Counted from the first letter of the stretch, positions 27,423-38,175 are shown. The stretch: 64,000 bases of DNA from Archegozetes longisetosus (GCA_018873245.2 JAEMBT020000008.1:13187172-13251171); one strand, 5' to 3'. Translations and numbers: made by a program. The notes: generated by a model from the letters alone, not told the origin.

Positions 27423-29347
27423 ATGTCTTCAGTAGTAAGAAAATTAATTGACGCGAAAAAAGTTCCAAAATCGAGAGTAAATGAATTATTTAATTGCATA
27501 AGTTTAATGACTTAAAGAATTGAATGAATTATTACATAAGTGAATAATTAAAAGAAATTAAGTTTGAAAAGCCTTAAAACTTTTTATTTATAAATTCTAT
27601 TAATATTTAAGGTTGAATTGCATCTGCATTTAGGTGGTTCTGTTCGGTTGTCGACGGTATGGGAATTAAGCCAGAAAAAAGGTATGCTTTCCGTGTTAAC
27701 CGATCCGAGTTTTAGTTAATGAACAAATGAATTCAGTTCTAAACTGCTGTCGATATTGTTGTTGACAAAGTTTGATTTTTCTTAACCTTTAAACTTAAAA
27801 AGGTATAAAGCTTACTCCAAATGGAACACTTAGCGAACTGATTGACTTCTGTATAATCAAAAAGCCTGGAAAATTGGTTGACTTTCTCAACATACTATCC
27901 CATTATGGAAACGTGGTTGTGTAAGTATAGAAACATTCCTGAAAATTAAAACTAAATTTGAGAAGTTTGAATCTAATCTAATCTAATCCAACTTCATCTA
28001 ACCTAACCTAACCTAATAAAGTGGTGATGCAGAGGCATTCGAGCGTTGTACTTATGAGCTATGTGAAGATCAAGCAAGAGATGGTATAATTTATTTTGAA
28101 TTACGAACTGCACCTCATTTAGGTGCCAATACTGTCAAAAGTAAATCTGGTAAACAATTGGCTTTAAATGATCCGAACGCATGTACACCTAAACAAGTTG
28201 TCGAGAGTGTTCTCAGAGGCCTAAAGAGGGGCCAACGGGATTTTGGAGTTAAATCTTCGTTAATTTTATCGTGTGTTTGTGGTTATCCAGGTATACTTTT
28301 TACACAATTTTATACAATTAATCGCATTCAAGATTATATTGTTTTCAAAGAGTGGAGTGAAGAAGTAATAAAATTGGTTCAAGAATATCGAGATGCTGGT
28401 GTGGTCGGCATTGATATTGCTGGGCAAGAAGATATGAATCCATCTTCTCCTCATTGTTTCACTGAAAACGAAGTGTCAGCATTTAGAGTTGCAAAAGAGT
28501 TAAATATTCATCGGACATGTCACGCGGGGGAAGCTGGACCTGCTAGTAATGTGGCCTTTGCTCTCGATAATATGTTTGCTGAACGGATAGGACACGGATA
28601 TAGTGTGATTAATGATGAAGATTTATATCAAAGATGTCTTAGAGATAAAGTACATTTTGAGACCTGTCCATACTCGAGCTATTTTACTGGTAATTTTACG
28701 CTTACATTTCTATATCAATTCGGAAGTACTTCACATCAATATCATATTTTGAAGTTTAGAATAACATATTAGTTTCAAAATCAAAAGTTAGAAAATCCAA
28801 TCAATCATAGGCTAAACTTTAGAAGCGAGTGATAGAAATCTCAATAAGGATTAACAAACTTTTGACCAATAAGTTAATTGAAAGATATAAACATAATATG
28901 AATAAGTAAAAAGTGGGTTCTGACTATCGTCTAATAAGAAGTATAAAAGTTTAATTTACGAAACAGATTGAGCTCAATTTTTTGCAGATTAGTATACATT
29001 CAAAACTAAATCGATTAATTATCTTATAGGATCGATTAATCCATTGTACACAAATCCAATTGTTAAGTTCGCTGAAGACAACGCAAACTTCTCTATAAGC
29101 AAAGATGACCCAACAGTTACAGGAGTTACACTGGATCAAGAATATGAATATCTGCGTCAATTAGGATTAAATGAAGTACATATAACTCGAGCTGTAAGTA
29201 ATTGAAAAAGTTGATTCGCATTCTTAACTAATTATTTGATTTTGTGATTTGCAACAGAATTTGAATGCCGCTAGAGCATCGTTTTTACCAGAAAAAGAGA
29301 AACAACAACTTCTAACTCAACTTTACTCTATTTATGGAATAGTTTAA
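27423..29347 (+). CDS. Ada: Adenosine deaminase
   Basis: ADA hydrolyses adenosine and deoxyadenosine to inosine and deoxyinosine in purine salvage; it is a cytosolic zinc enzyme. Seven exons (27423-27476, 27612-27681, 27803-27920, 28022-28290, 28351-28689, 29030-29193, 29258-29347) join in frame to 367 residues; human ADA has 363. Zinc ligands appear as HLHLGGS (usually HVHLDGS), in CHAGE and in SKDDP (usually NTDDP); catalytic residues appear in CHAGE and ERIGHGY. The intron at 28291-28350 has no stop and is in frame, so a naive reading would insert 20 foreign residues after CVCGYP. The conserved GYPEWSEEV join and the GT-AG ends show it is spliced. The ATG at 27423 gives an 18-residue first exon ending just before VELHLHL. 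AATAAA lies near 29382. It lies divergent to the cullin gene and convergent with the zinc-finger gene. Confidence 0.93.
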
Positions 29348-29550
29348 TGAATTTTGTACAAATATTTCAAGTTAGACTTTTAAATAAATTGCTGCTCTTA
29401 ATTAATTCATTGTCAGCTTAATGAATAATTTATATAAATGTTTGTAAACCTTTAATAATAATATAAAGTGCAAAATAAACGATTGAAAAATAAAGCTAAA
29501 ACTATTTAGTTTATGATTAATAAACATCTATATATCTAAGAAACCTAATA

Positions 29551-29745
29551 ATCGTTGATAGCAACTAGAAGGCAGTTGTCATACCCACCTTCGTGTCATG
29601 TACACCAATTTATTGCCAAATTTGATTCTTAATCTGCTTTGATTGCGATATTCAATATTCTGTAACCTTATTAACGTCTTCAATATTATGGTCTGATAGG
29701 TTATGATGCAATCACGACACATCGCTTCTGGTTACTATCAACGAT
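29551..29745 (+). mobile_element. MITE, family 1, forward copy
   Basis: This 195-bp element has inverted ends ATCGTTGATAGCAACTAGAAG and CTTCTGGTTACTATCAACGAT, and is related over its length to 14579-14770 on the opposite strand. It sits between the converging ADA and zinc-finger genes, about 50 bp past the stop codon of the latter. It may therefore contribute to 3' UTRs or polyadenylation there. Confidence 0.75.
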
Positions 29746-29795
29746 TATTAAGCCTTTGAGTGTATATAATGACCACAATAATAAAGTAAATGGAA

Positions 29796-31424
29796 TTAAG
29801 ACAACTCATTCAAAGAGAAAGTTTCGTGAACTTTGCGGTGATTCTCAAGACTATCGAGTTTATAAAAGCTTTTGTGGCAACCGGGAAAACCGCACTCAGT
29901 GGGGACTATCTTTCCATGAGTTTTAACATGTTTTCTCCAATCGATCTTATTTTCAAAAATTTCTTTGCACTGCGGCCAATCACAGGAGTACTTGGAGGTC
30001 GACCTATTGGCATGTTGTTCGTGTTCATGGACAGTAAGTTCTCGTTTGGACGAAAAGCTCTCTCCACAGTCAGCCCATTCGCATTGAAACAATTGATTGC
30101 CATAGCCGTCATCGTCATCATTACCTCCAAGACCACAATGTTCTTGTTTATGAGCAGACAATTTCCACTTTAGATCAAAGCTTTCTCCACAATCAGGATA
30201 ATCGCATTGAAACTGTTTATGACCGGTATGCGTGAATGTATGTCTTGTTAGTCGATATTCTTTGGCAAACGTTTTGCCGCAAAGCTCGCATTCAAACGGT
30301 TCACTATTAGTGCCCATAGTTTCAGAATCTCCGTCGACTGATTGAATTGTTTCTGCTTTTGGTCGTCTTCCTCGACCTTTTGAACTGCTCTTAACGGTCG
30401 GCATTATTCTAATTGGATTCAAAGCATCTCTTGGAGGTCTTCCGCGACCTCGGTATGACTTCTGGCTATTCGGCATCTTTTTAGATGACCTTTTAGGTGA
30501 AGATTTGGAGACTTTGGGCGACATTTTTTGCATTTTATGAGAGGGAACGTAATCATCATCTGATGCGTGATCAACATAGACTTCACTGGCATTTGAGTCA
30601 TCCGTCAATACCTCATCAGATGCATCAAGATAGACCAAATGTTTGCCTCCACTATCACCATTATCTTCATATTCGGCGAAAAGATTGGAGTGGTAGTCAA
30701 GTTTGGTTTTCTTTTCCTTGTGAACTTGTAACAACTTATTATTAAGTGTCGACTGTAATTGCATTACTTTACTTCGAGTCACTTCCAATTGTTTACGTTT
30801 AATACATAATTCGTTTTGAACTATTTCTAACAATTTATCGCAATTAGTTACTTCATGTAAGATATGATCGAATTGTGATAATTTCTGCCAATCGGGATCA
30901 AAATAAGCATTAATTCTCGGCAAAGATATGCGCAGTTTGTGTGCAATCGATAATATCATTAGTGATATCAAAGCTATGTCTTTATTATTAATTTGTGACG
31001 AATAATCATCATTATTGTCATTAGAAGTGATATCAGTATCAGTCTTAATATTATCACTATTTTCGGCATTGTTTTCGGCATTTTTTTCAACATTATTTTG
31101 GTCATCATTGCCAATAATTTGGTCATTATTAGAGTGACTGGTCTGACATAAAGAATCGACAAAGTCATGCCTATAATACTGTTTAAGCCAAGATTTAATC
31201 AATTGAATAGACTGGTGAGTAGTTGAGTTGCGTTTAAGAAGGATTTGATATTTAGTGCAAAGTGTAGTTTCAATTAGAGAAATGACAGAAACTAAACGCA
31301 TAAAAACCAATGGATCACAATTTAACAGTTGCAAATGAGGTGACTTCGATATTATTGAATTTATAAGTGAAACTATACATTCTTCTTGATCAGCATTTAA
31401 TTCAATTTCAACTTTTGAACCCAT
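29796..31424 (-). CDS. C2H2 zinc-finger protein with AT-hook motifs
   Basis: An intronless frame of 542 residues, probably a nuclear DNA-binding regulator. The first half is low-complexity and Asn/Asp-rich (ENNAENSDNIKTDTD region, about residues 100-150), with a leucine-rich helical segment around 185-225 that could be a coiled coil. Two AT-hook-like patches follow (RGRGRPPRDALN and KGRGRRPKAE, about 320-360). Five C2H2 fingers then occupy about residues 375-535: CELCGKTFAKEYRLTRHTFTH, then four of the CxxxxC type beginning CDYPDCGES, CEWADCGES, CDWPQCKEI and CGFPGCHKS, like TFIIIA/GLI-style fingers. The start is the first ATG after stops. I do not recognise a specific orthologue. Confidence 0.85.
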   Translation of the reverse strand: MGSKVEIELNADQEECIVSLINSIISKSPHLQLLNCDPLVFMRLVSVISLIETTLCTKYQILLKRNSTTHQSIQLIKSWLKQYYRHDFVDSLCQTSHSNNDQIIGNDDQNNVEKNAENNAENSDNIKTDTDITSNDNNDDYSSQINNKDIALISLMILSIAHKLRISLPRINAYFDPDWQKLSQFDHILHEVTNCDKLLEIVQNELCIKRKQLEVTRSKVMQLQSTLNNKLLQVHKEKKTKLDYHSNLFAEYEDNGDSGGKHLVYLDASDEVLTDDSNASEVYVDHASDDDYVPSHKMQKMSPKVSKSSPKRSSKKMPNSQKSYRGRGRPPRDALNPIRIMPTVKSSSKGRGRRPKAETIQSVDGDSETMGTNSEPFECELCGKTFAKEYRLTRHTFTHTGHKQFQCDYPDCGESFDLKWKLSAHKQEHCGLGGNDDDDGYGNQLFQCEWADCGESFSSKRELTVHEHEQHANRSTSKYSCDWPQCKEIFENKIDWRKHVKTHGKIVPTECGFPGCHKSFYKLDSLENHRKVHETFSLNELS

Positions 31425-32710
31425 TAGTAATTTAGTTAATTAGTTGTTTGTTTTGATTTATTCAACTTATTGTTTATATGAGAGTAAAACCCTTATTGAA
31501 CTTACTGTTTACATAACAGTTAAACCCTTTTAGCGATAGTCATGCGCAGTAAACTATCGCCTAATTTGAATCTATTAACTTATCAATCTAACAAACTCAT
31601 AAGTTTAAGCAATGAATATATCTCATATATCAATTTTATTTATATCTCATTTTAAGTTAAGTTATATAATTTTGTTAACTCATTCACTTAATAAACTTAT
31701 ATAACTTAACTCGTAATTAGATATAAAGTTTCAGTTTCTGATAAACAACTCTTTCAATTACACTCTATGTAATCAACTTTTGATTCCATCGATGGATTCT
31801 CGTCAAATATTCAGTATTAGCTTATAAACTTGAAAATTTTTCATTTATAAATTAACAAAATCTCTAGCAACTGTTTGAAACTTGGATTCAATTAATTTAA
31901 CCTTTTATCGAGTTAAAAACAGACGGCATTTTTATGCTTAAGACTAAATTAGAAGCATTTTTGGTTTTAATTAATCCAAATCACGCTCATGTGCAATCTA
32001 TAAGTTCGTTGTCAGGCATGAGCGAGATTTGTAACTATTCAAAAGGAAAATAGTTATCAAATTTTCTTAAATATCATTATTAGTAAACAATGAAAGGCAC
32101 TTCATTATAGTACCACTGATTTGCCATTGAAAACTCTCTCATTTAAATTAATTTTCAATAAGCCTAGATGGAATACACAGCAGACGTTATATTTATGCTA
32201 GAGCTTGAACATGTAAACCTTAAACCTGTCGGAGACCAGTAAGAACCTAAACCAATACGGTTGAGGTTTCAAAATTTTGCTCCAAGAACTCGTACATTAG
32301 AAAGTTGTAGATTTCTCTTAGAAATTAAAGCGCTCATTTCAATTCATATGCACGGGTTTTTGGGGAAAAATTTTAAGAGCTCAACTCTATGGGTTTGGGT
32401 TTTTTACGAGTCAGGATTTACATGTTCGAGCCCTAATTCATACCAAAACACTTGAGGGATTAGTCATAAAAATTGTTGAAACAAAGTTATTTATTCTTTG
32501 AAAAAATTTCAAGACAAGATTTGTCCTAAAATGAAAATTATAATTCAGACAAAATAGTGTAGAGAAACGATTCACTTGGAAGTAATCAAATTGAATTAGA
32601 AAACTGAAAATCCAACTAAATCTACAGTTTGCACTAGGTAAAAACTAATAAAAATTAGTAAAAATTGACTCTAAACTATTAGAAAGAAAATAGAGAAAAT
32701 AAGATCAGAC
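31425..32710. other. Intergenic, with one hAT-type MITE
   Basis: Promoter-side DNA of the zinc-finger gene and downstream DNA of the HSD17B12-like gene. Apart from the 237-bp MITE at 32199-32435 I see no gene or structured RNA. The open frame at 32261-32455 lies largely in the MITE. Confidence 0.5.
32199..32435. mobile_element. hAT-type MITE
   Basis: The ends TAGAGCTTGAACATGTAAA and TTTACATGTTCGAGCCCTA are inverted repeats. The flanks ATTTATGC (32191-32198) and ATTCATAC (32436-32443) match at 6 of 8 bases, compatible with an old 8-bp hAT duplication. It is non-coding. Confidence 0.65.
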
Positions 32711-33732
32711 TCATTTCATATCATCAATGAGACCATTTTTCTTATAATATTTATCCCTATAATATTTAAGTCTCTTATAACCATTAATCGAGTTATAATG
32801 AGAACCGATAGTGTTAGAAACGACGCAATCCTGAAAAAATCCAATCATTTTATGACCCCAATAGCCATAAGTCCTGCTCTCGATTCCAACAGTCTTTAAA
32901 GCTTGGTCAACATATTGTTTAGCAGTTGGGACAAAGAATGACGGCTTCACTTTAGACATATTTGTCGACACAAATGCAGGCAAAACGCTCTGAATCACAA
33001 TTCCTTTACTTTTATATTCGAAATGAAGAGCTCTCGACAGGAAGTCTTCATAAACTTTAGACGCAGAATAAATCGAAAGCAATGGTATAGGATATGTAGC
33101 TGAAATCGATGATACATTGATAATAACGCCTCGATTCCTATAAACCATTTTTGGTAGTACTAAATCAATCATTTTGGTCATTGCCATTATATTGACATTA
33201 ACTATTGAACTGATAAATTGTCTGTTGTCTGGAATTTTAGTAAAATATTCTCCAATCTCAAAAGACATTCCAACGTTATTGACCAACACATCAACAACTT
33301 CTAGTTTATTAACTTCAGACTTTATGGTGTCATAGATATCACATTTTGTGAAATCAACTGCAAGTGTCTTGACGTATGAACATTTAGGGTATTTGGACAT
33401 AATTTCAGACCTAGTCTTTTGTAGTTTTTCATCATTTCTACTAATGATGAGCAAGGAATATCAATTTTAGCAAATTGGTTGGCATATTGGAGACCAATAC
33501 CATCAGTAGCTAATGAGAATAGAAAATAAATCAAAGTGAAGATAGATTTAAGATGAATACCTCCAGTAACGATGGCCCAAGTGTTAGGTGAAGGTTTCCA
33601 TCTGACACTAAGTCCCAAAGCATTAGCGAGATAGCAAGTATAAAAGCCTTTCAATAATTTAAATAATAGATAAATAAGAATGTAGTAAACAGTTATTTTT
33701 CCTATTAACTCGAAATATGGTGACTCAGACAT
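32711..33732 (-). CDS. HSD17B12: Very-long-chain 3-oxoacyl-CoA reductase / 17-beta-HSD 12-like
   Basis: HSD17B12 enzymes reduce 3-ketoacyl-CoA in the ER fatty-acid elongation cycle and can act on steroids. Exon 1 (33561-33732) encodes an N-terminal membrane anchor (YYILIYLLFKLLKGFYT) and WAIVTG. A 51-bp intron follows, and exon 2 (32711-33509) completes the cofactor motif TGATDGIG. Other SDR landmarks are LVNNVGMSFE and the catalytic set Ser (NVSSIS), Tyr and Lys (YSASK), then the conserved QSVLPAFVSTNMSK. The length would be about 323 residues, against 312 in human. Between FAKIDI and LIISRND (near 33455) the frame changes once, by what looks like one missing base. The rest is well conserved, so an assembly indel is as likely as a pseudogene. 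Confidence 0.85.
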
Positions 33733-34194
33733 TTTCTGTTCAACTATAAAACCATTGTTTCAACCAAACACAACACAATATCAAATATTAAGTTTAAAAA
33801 TAGATATGATTGCACAATGTTTTATGTCATACTTGATTTGGTTTGCATTCATGCTCAATACACAATTTAATAGTTTTGAATCTAGTTTTCATGCGTGTTA
33901 TCAAAGGATGTGTTCAAGTTTGAAATAGGTTGTCTTTAGAGTTATGCCTTTAGGGCTTCTAATCATTGTCATTTAAATGACGTCCCATTTCATAACTAAC
34001 ATTAAAAAGAGGCGAATATTATCTAAACAATTATCAAATTAACTGATTTGAAATTTTGAATAAATCAAAATTCAAATAATGCGTGAGACCAATGGAATGG
34101 TAGGTTAAGTAAGCATAACAAATGACATCACAAACCGTCTCAATGCGTTTATGAGAAACACGTGTTTTTTAAATCCCAACTTTTCAAGTAAACA
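33733..34194. promoter_or_regulatory. Divergent promoter region of HSD17B12-like and BCD1
   Basis: About 460 bp separate two divergently transcribed start codons, so both promoters should lie here. No canonical TATA box at a sensible distance is evident on either strand. Confidence 0.4.
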
Positions 34195-35345
34195 ATGTCT
34201 CAAATTGAAAATCAACCTGTCGGACAATTGTTTGGGCTTTTCGGACTAAACACTGATGAATCCAATGAAGAGATCAATCAAGAAGAAGGAGAATACATCA
34301 ACAAAAATGATGAATCAGTGGCAGACTGTGAACAAAATGTCAAATTAAATGAAGAAATAAATCGAAAAGAATGTTGTATTTGTAAAAGTATTTCAACTAA
34401 ATATCGATGTCCTTCGTGTCAGTTAAGCACTTGTTCTCTGAAGTGTTGTCAAACACATAAACAAAAGTTCAATTGTAATGGAATTAGAAATAAGTTGGCG
34501 TTCGTTAAAATGAGTGATTATTCGGAACAAGAGTTCATTTCTGGTAACCAATAAATTGATTTTGTCTAAACATTTTAAGATTTGTTTTTGAATTTTAAGA
34601 TTATCTGTTTCTGGAAGACGCAGACAGAACAATTGATAATAACGCCCGAGAAAGACGTACTATCATTAGTTCGAGACCTGTTTTGCCTAAAGTAAGGATA
34701 AGTAGTGTTAACAGTTATAACAATATTTGACTAATAATTGGTTTTCTGACTCCTGATAAGTGGTTGCAAAAGTTGATAAGAGAAGCCAGATTTAGAGGAA
34801 TACATTTAAAGTTAATGCCAGCAGGATTTCAAAAGCGTAAACAAAACACAAGTTGCTTTATGTACAACGAAAAAGCCATTCATTGGGACATCGAATGCAA
34901 ATTTCCTCACGCTCTCGAAGGAGTGGACCACAAAAACTTAGATCAAGTCATTAGTGATGACTTAGTGGTTTCTCATTCTGAGTTCAAACTTACTAATCGT
35001 CGTGTACCTGAAAGTACGAAGTTATCAGATCTGGTCTCACAATATGTCGCACCAAATGATATAATTGCTAATATTGAACAGAATCGCAAACTGTCGTTGT
35101 ATCAAAAGTGTGGTGTCGATGGAATTAGTGTTTTGTTTAAGCTAGAATGTCAACCCTTAAAGCATCAAAAATATATTGAACTCGATATGAGTAAAACTAT
35201 TGCAGACAATCTAGTCGCAAAAACAATCATTGAATTTCCAACTTTTGTTATTATACTAAACAAATTCAAGCATTTATTTCATATTTCAACGAATGAGACA
35301 CCAATCAAACCTAAGAACGCCGACATTGAATCAAAGGAAAAATAG
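34195..35345 (+). CDS. ZNHIT6: Box C/D snoRNA protein 1 (BCD1/ZNHIT6)
   Basis: BCD1 is a nuclear assembly factor for box C/D snoRNPs, which guide 2'-O-methylation of rRNA. Three exons (34195-34543, 34600-34691, 34761-35345) join in frame to 341 residues. The zf-HIT domain is clear at about residues 60-100: CCICKSISTKYRCPSCQ, followed by STCSLKCCQTHKQKFNC. After it come SDYLFLEDADRTIDN (family SDYRFLED), LKLMPAGFQKRKQNTS and the conserved C-terminal FPTFVIILNKF. The N-terminus is acidic and low-complexity. From 35000 onward the third exon lies in the duplicated block, so its last 115 residues also exist at 42627-42972. Only this copy is complete. Confidence 0.93.
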
Positions 35346-35448
35346 TTGTTTTATTTAAAATATATCGTAACTTTGTTATTCATTCTTAAAATACAACATT
35401 TTTGTTCTGATATCAGTTTATAATCTAATTGTGTATCGAAAATTTGTA

Positions 35449-36264
35449 TTAAAAATGTCTGAAGTATGCATTTAATTGTTGTCTTGAAATGATATCTGCC
35501 TGACGTGTAGGTTCTGGAACTTTAAATTTACAACATTTGAGAACAACTTTAATCGCAGTATTCAATGAAACTCTATGTCCTATCGATACATAAACTGGAT
35601 TCTTGCAGTAATCCTTTGTTTTGAGAGCGGCGCCAATCACTTCTTTATTAGAATTACTGATCGGTAACCAATCACCAGCTTTCTTAAGATTTAAGAGTTC
35701 TTTCTTATGATCATCTTTGACGTTTTTATCGACTGTATTGAGATAATAGGGATTCTTCGCAACTCCTATAACGGGACTATTGATCAAAACTCCGAAATGG
35801 GAGGCGAGACCAAACTTTCGTGGGTGTAAAATACCATTACCGTCGATGAGCCAAACCTCAGGCAATAATTGTGGCTTGTTCAATTTCAACAATTGCACTT
35901 CACTGACTAAAAATTCTACTTCACGAAAAGCTAGAAATCCTGCGATATATGGAGTACTTATTGTTATCTTACTGCTGTTTTTATATAAAATATTAAAATC
36001 GTTTCGAGCACTCAACACAACTGAACTGACATATGCTTTTGAATTATCGTTTTTATCATATGATATATCCATTCCTCCTACTAATTCAATCTTATCGATA
36101 TCTTCAGCCCATTGTTCAGTATTCGATAGGATCAATTTTTGTCTCAATTCTAACTGTAATTTCTTCCAGTTCTCAATTAAACTTTGCTCTGAATTATTAG
36201 AAGTCGAACTCATTTTATTGAAAGTTTGTAAAGAGAAAAATGTTCTGAAAAACTTCTTAATCAT
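35449..36264 (-). CDS. ENDOV: Endonuclease V, copy A
   Basis: Eukaryotic EndoV cleaves RNA next to inosine, including in edited tRNA and mRNA. The intronless frame has 271 residues from the first ATG. Motifs in order are GGMDISYD (metal aspartate at 66), YIAGFLAFREVEF (glutamate at 115), WLIDGNGILHPRKFGLASHFGV (aspartate at 141; family DGNGxLHPRxFG), GVAKNPYY and VYVSIGHRVSL. All catalytic positions are kept. The first ATG overlaps the ELP6 stop codon as ATGA. The methionine at residue 18 (MSSTSNNSEQS, about 36213) is an equally plausible start and drops a basic, aromatic leader (MIKKFFRTFFSLQTF) that otherwise looks like a mitochondrial presequence. With no room for a separate promoter, co-transcription with ELP6 is likely. 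Confidence 0.92.
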   Translation of the reverse strand: MIKKFFRTFFSLQTFNKMSSTSNNSEQSLIENWKKLQLELRQKLILSNTEQWAEDIDKIELVGGMDISYDKNDNSKAYVSSVVLSARNDFNILYKNSSKITISTPYIAGFLAFREVEFLVSEVQLLKLNKPQLLPEVWLIDGNGILHPRKFGLASHFGVLINSPVIGVAKNPYYLNTVDKNVKDDHKKELLNLKKAGDWLPISNSNKEVIGAALKTKDYCKNPVYVSIGHRVSLNTAIKVVLKCCKFKVPEPTRQADIISRQQLNAYFRHF

Positions 36265-36935
36265 AACAGATTAGAACCTAATGGTAATAGTTTCACATTT
36301 CTATCGCCTATTTTGTAATTCATTTCTTTACAACAATTATCATGTCGTTTATGAATTTGAATTGTTCCACTAATGAGTGGTGAATATCCGGTTCGAGTTT
36401 TGTCGATTTCACACCAAATATCGCTCGAATGAGCTATCGATACAACTAGTCTATGAACTTCTTCGTCGTCCTCTTCGGTCGGAAAATGAGTGCCGATCAC
36501 GAGAATTTGATTATTTATGGAACAATTCACTCTTAATTTATGAACAAACTTATAAATATTGTCAAAATTAGTATTAAATGAGAAGAGAAGACTCAAGTCA
36601 TCAATTAATACAATACTATTGGGTGACAAATCATTTAATTGTTCAAATACTTTAGACAGAAATTCGTCAAAATCAAAGTCTTGGTCAGAGATGATGTCAA
36701 CCAATTTAATCAATTGTTTGTCTTTCAAGTTCTTGAGATTTATGCCACATTTAGCGGCAATAGTACTATAATGAGACCACTGTTCAGATAACAATATTAA
36801 CAATAATTTATTTCCTTTTTTCGCCAAATGTTGCAAAACAACGTCAAAAACAAATTGTTGTGAAATTTGGTCACCTTTTGTTAATAATACGTAACTATTT
36901 GATGATAAATCTAATAATGGTATCAAATCGGACAT
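36261..36935 (-). CDS. ELP6: Elongator complex protein 6, copy A
   Basis: ELP6 is one of three RecA-fold subunits (ELP4/5/6) of Elongator, which adds the mcm5/ncm5 precursor to wobble uridine 34 of tRNAs. The intronless frame has 224 residues; vertebrate ELP6 has about 266. Typical features are the N-terminal loop without a Walker A motif (VLLTKGDQISQQFVFDVVL), SEQWSHYSTIAAKCG (family SHYSIVGQKLG) and the Walker B-like strand NSIVLIDDLSLLFSF. The C-terminal YKIGDRNVKLLPLG follows the family pattern. Its stop codon overlaps the first ATG of ENDOV by the classical ATGA arrangement. Confidence 0.88.
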   Translation of the reverse strand: MSDLIPLLDLSSNSYVLLTKGDQISQQFVFDVVLQHLAKKGNKLLLILLSEQWSHYSTIAAKCGINLKNLKDKQLIKLVDIISDQDFDFDEFLSKVFEQLNDLSPNSIVLIDDLSLLFSFNTNFDNIYKFVHKLRVNCSINNQILVIGTHFPTEEDDEEVHRLVVSIAHSSDIWCEIDKTRTGYSPLISGTIQIHKRHDNCCKEMNYKIGDRNVKLLPLGSNLL

Positions 36936-37311
36936 TGTTCACAATGTGCTATCGCATCAAAACACACCAATTTGTCATTACAAACATATTGTAAATAAAG
37001 CGAGTTTTGCGACATCTCATGAATAGTAAAGTCTGAACTCATTTCCAGACTAAAGTTTCGTTTAGAGTTTAACCAAAATATGATTTTATTTTAAATAATT
37101 GGTTTAAATTATAAACATTGATATAAAAAATGAAACATTGATATATGAAAATGTTCATAAAATGCAAAACCAGTCTAATGTTGGATAATTTAAGTTATAA
37201 CCATTTTATAAGTGTATGTGTGCAAAAAACATATAATTTATTATCACAAAATACAACATAAATTGACTTTAAATTGCTTGTACCACTATTTATGATCCCA
37301 TTAATTATAGC

Positions 37312-38175
37312 CTATTGTTTATCTTCTAAATGAAATTTAATTGGTTTCAAATAAGCCACTTTAGCGAACGCATCGTTTGAGTGAATCACAGTCTCGTATT
37401 CGTCTCTATTAACAGACAAAAAATCATTAGTAATCAATTCAAATTCAAATCAAACTAATAAAAATTGAGAAAAGTTGGCAATGCGTAGCAAACTCGAAAA
37501 CAAAAAATGATAGTAAACTTACAAAACAATCTTTTTCTTAAAGAGTGGACAGTTTAAAGTCAAAGTTTCGTATTCGCCACCTTCGCCACAAACATTAATA
37601 CCGTATTTGTGTTTGAGTTGAACTAACACAGGAAGCATTTGTTTAATACTTTTTCCCAAATGTTTGTCAGGTTCTAATCCAATTACAGCTACTTTGATAA
37701 GTATGGCTTCGATGCCGTCGTCGATCATATGTTGAAGAAGTTCAGTTTGTTCTCTTTCCCAGATCGGAGCAAACATTTCAATCCCTAATCGATTGCAGAC
37801 ATTCTCAGCTCTAACTCTTTGATAGTTTGAAAGTATAGCTCCGACTGAAATGCCGTCAAATTCTATCTCTTTCTTCATGTCACTCAACAGCTCGAAGAGG
37901 TCTTCGACTTCGTCTCCAATCACGTTCTCGTTATACTCAAACTCTTTATTAATTGGTTTTCCACAAATAGTACGCCTAAATAGTGGTAAACCCATGGCTT
38001 CTGAGTATAATTGGATGACTTCGTGACCAACCGTTTGATACATATAAGAGTCTTCTTCTTGAAGCGATTTAGGCACCAAATTAGCCAAACCTACGATTTG
38101 GTGACCACTTTTGACGCATAAGTGCATCGAATAACACGAGTCTTTACCACCACTTACCAAACCTATTAATCTCAT
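37312..38175 (-). CDS. DPH6: Diphthine-ammonia ligase, copy A
   Basis: DPH6 performs the last step of diphthamide synthesis on elongation factor 2, amidating diphthine with ATP and ammonium. Exon 1 (37523-38175) and exon 2 (37312-37405) join across a 117-bp intron to 248 residues; human has 267. The N-terminal PP-loop SGGKDSCYSM binds ATP. Further family signatures are MYQTVGHEVIQLYSEAMGLP, DEVEDLFELL, GISVGAILSNYQR, DPDKHLGK in the form EPDKHLGK, and GEGGEYETLTLNCPLF. Exon 2 supplies VIHSNDAFAKVAYLKPIKFHLEDK. The gene appears intact. It lies about 0.4 kb upstream of ELP6 on the same strand. Confidence 0.93.

Noticed and set aside
27998-28016. ACCTAACCTAACCTAA, resembling the arthropod telomere repeat TTAGG
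   Set aside because: Only about three units, inside the pyrimidine-rich end of an ADA intron; not an interstitial telomere.
29790-30173. 127-codon plus-strand frame
   Set aside because: Opposite-strand shadow of the zinc-finger region of the minus-strand gene.
35780-36274. 164-codon plus-strand frame (and its twin at 43408-43902)
   Set aside because: Antisense to ENDOV; preserved in both copies only because the duplication is young.
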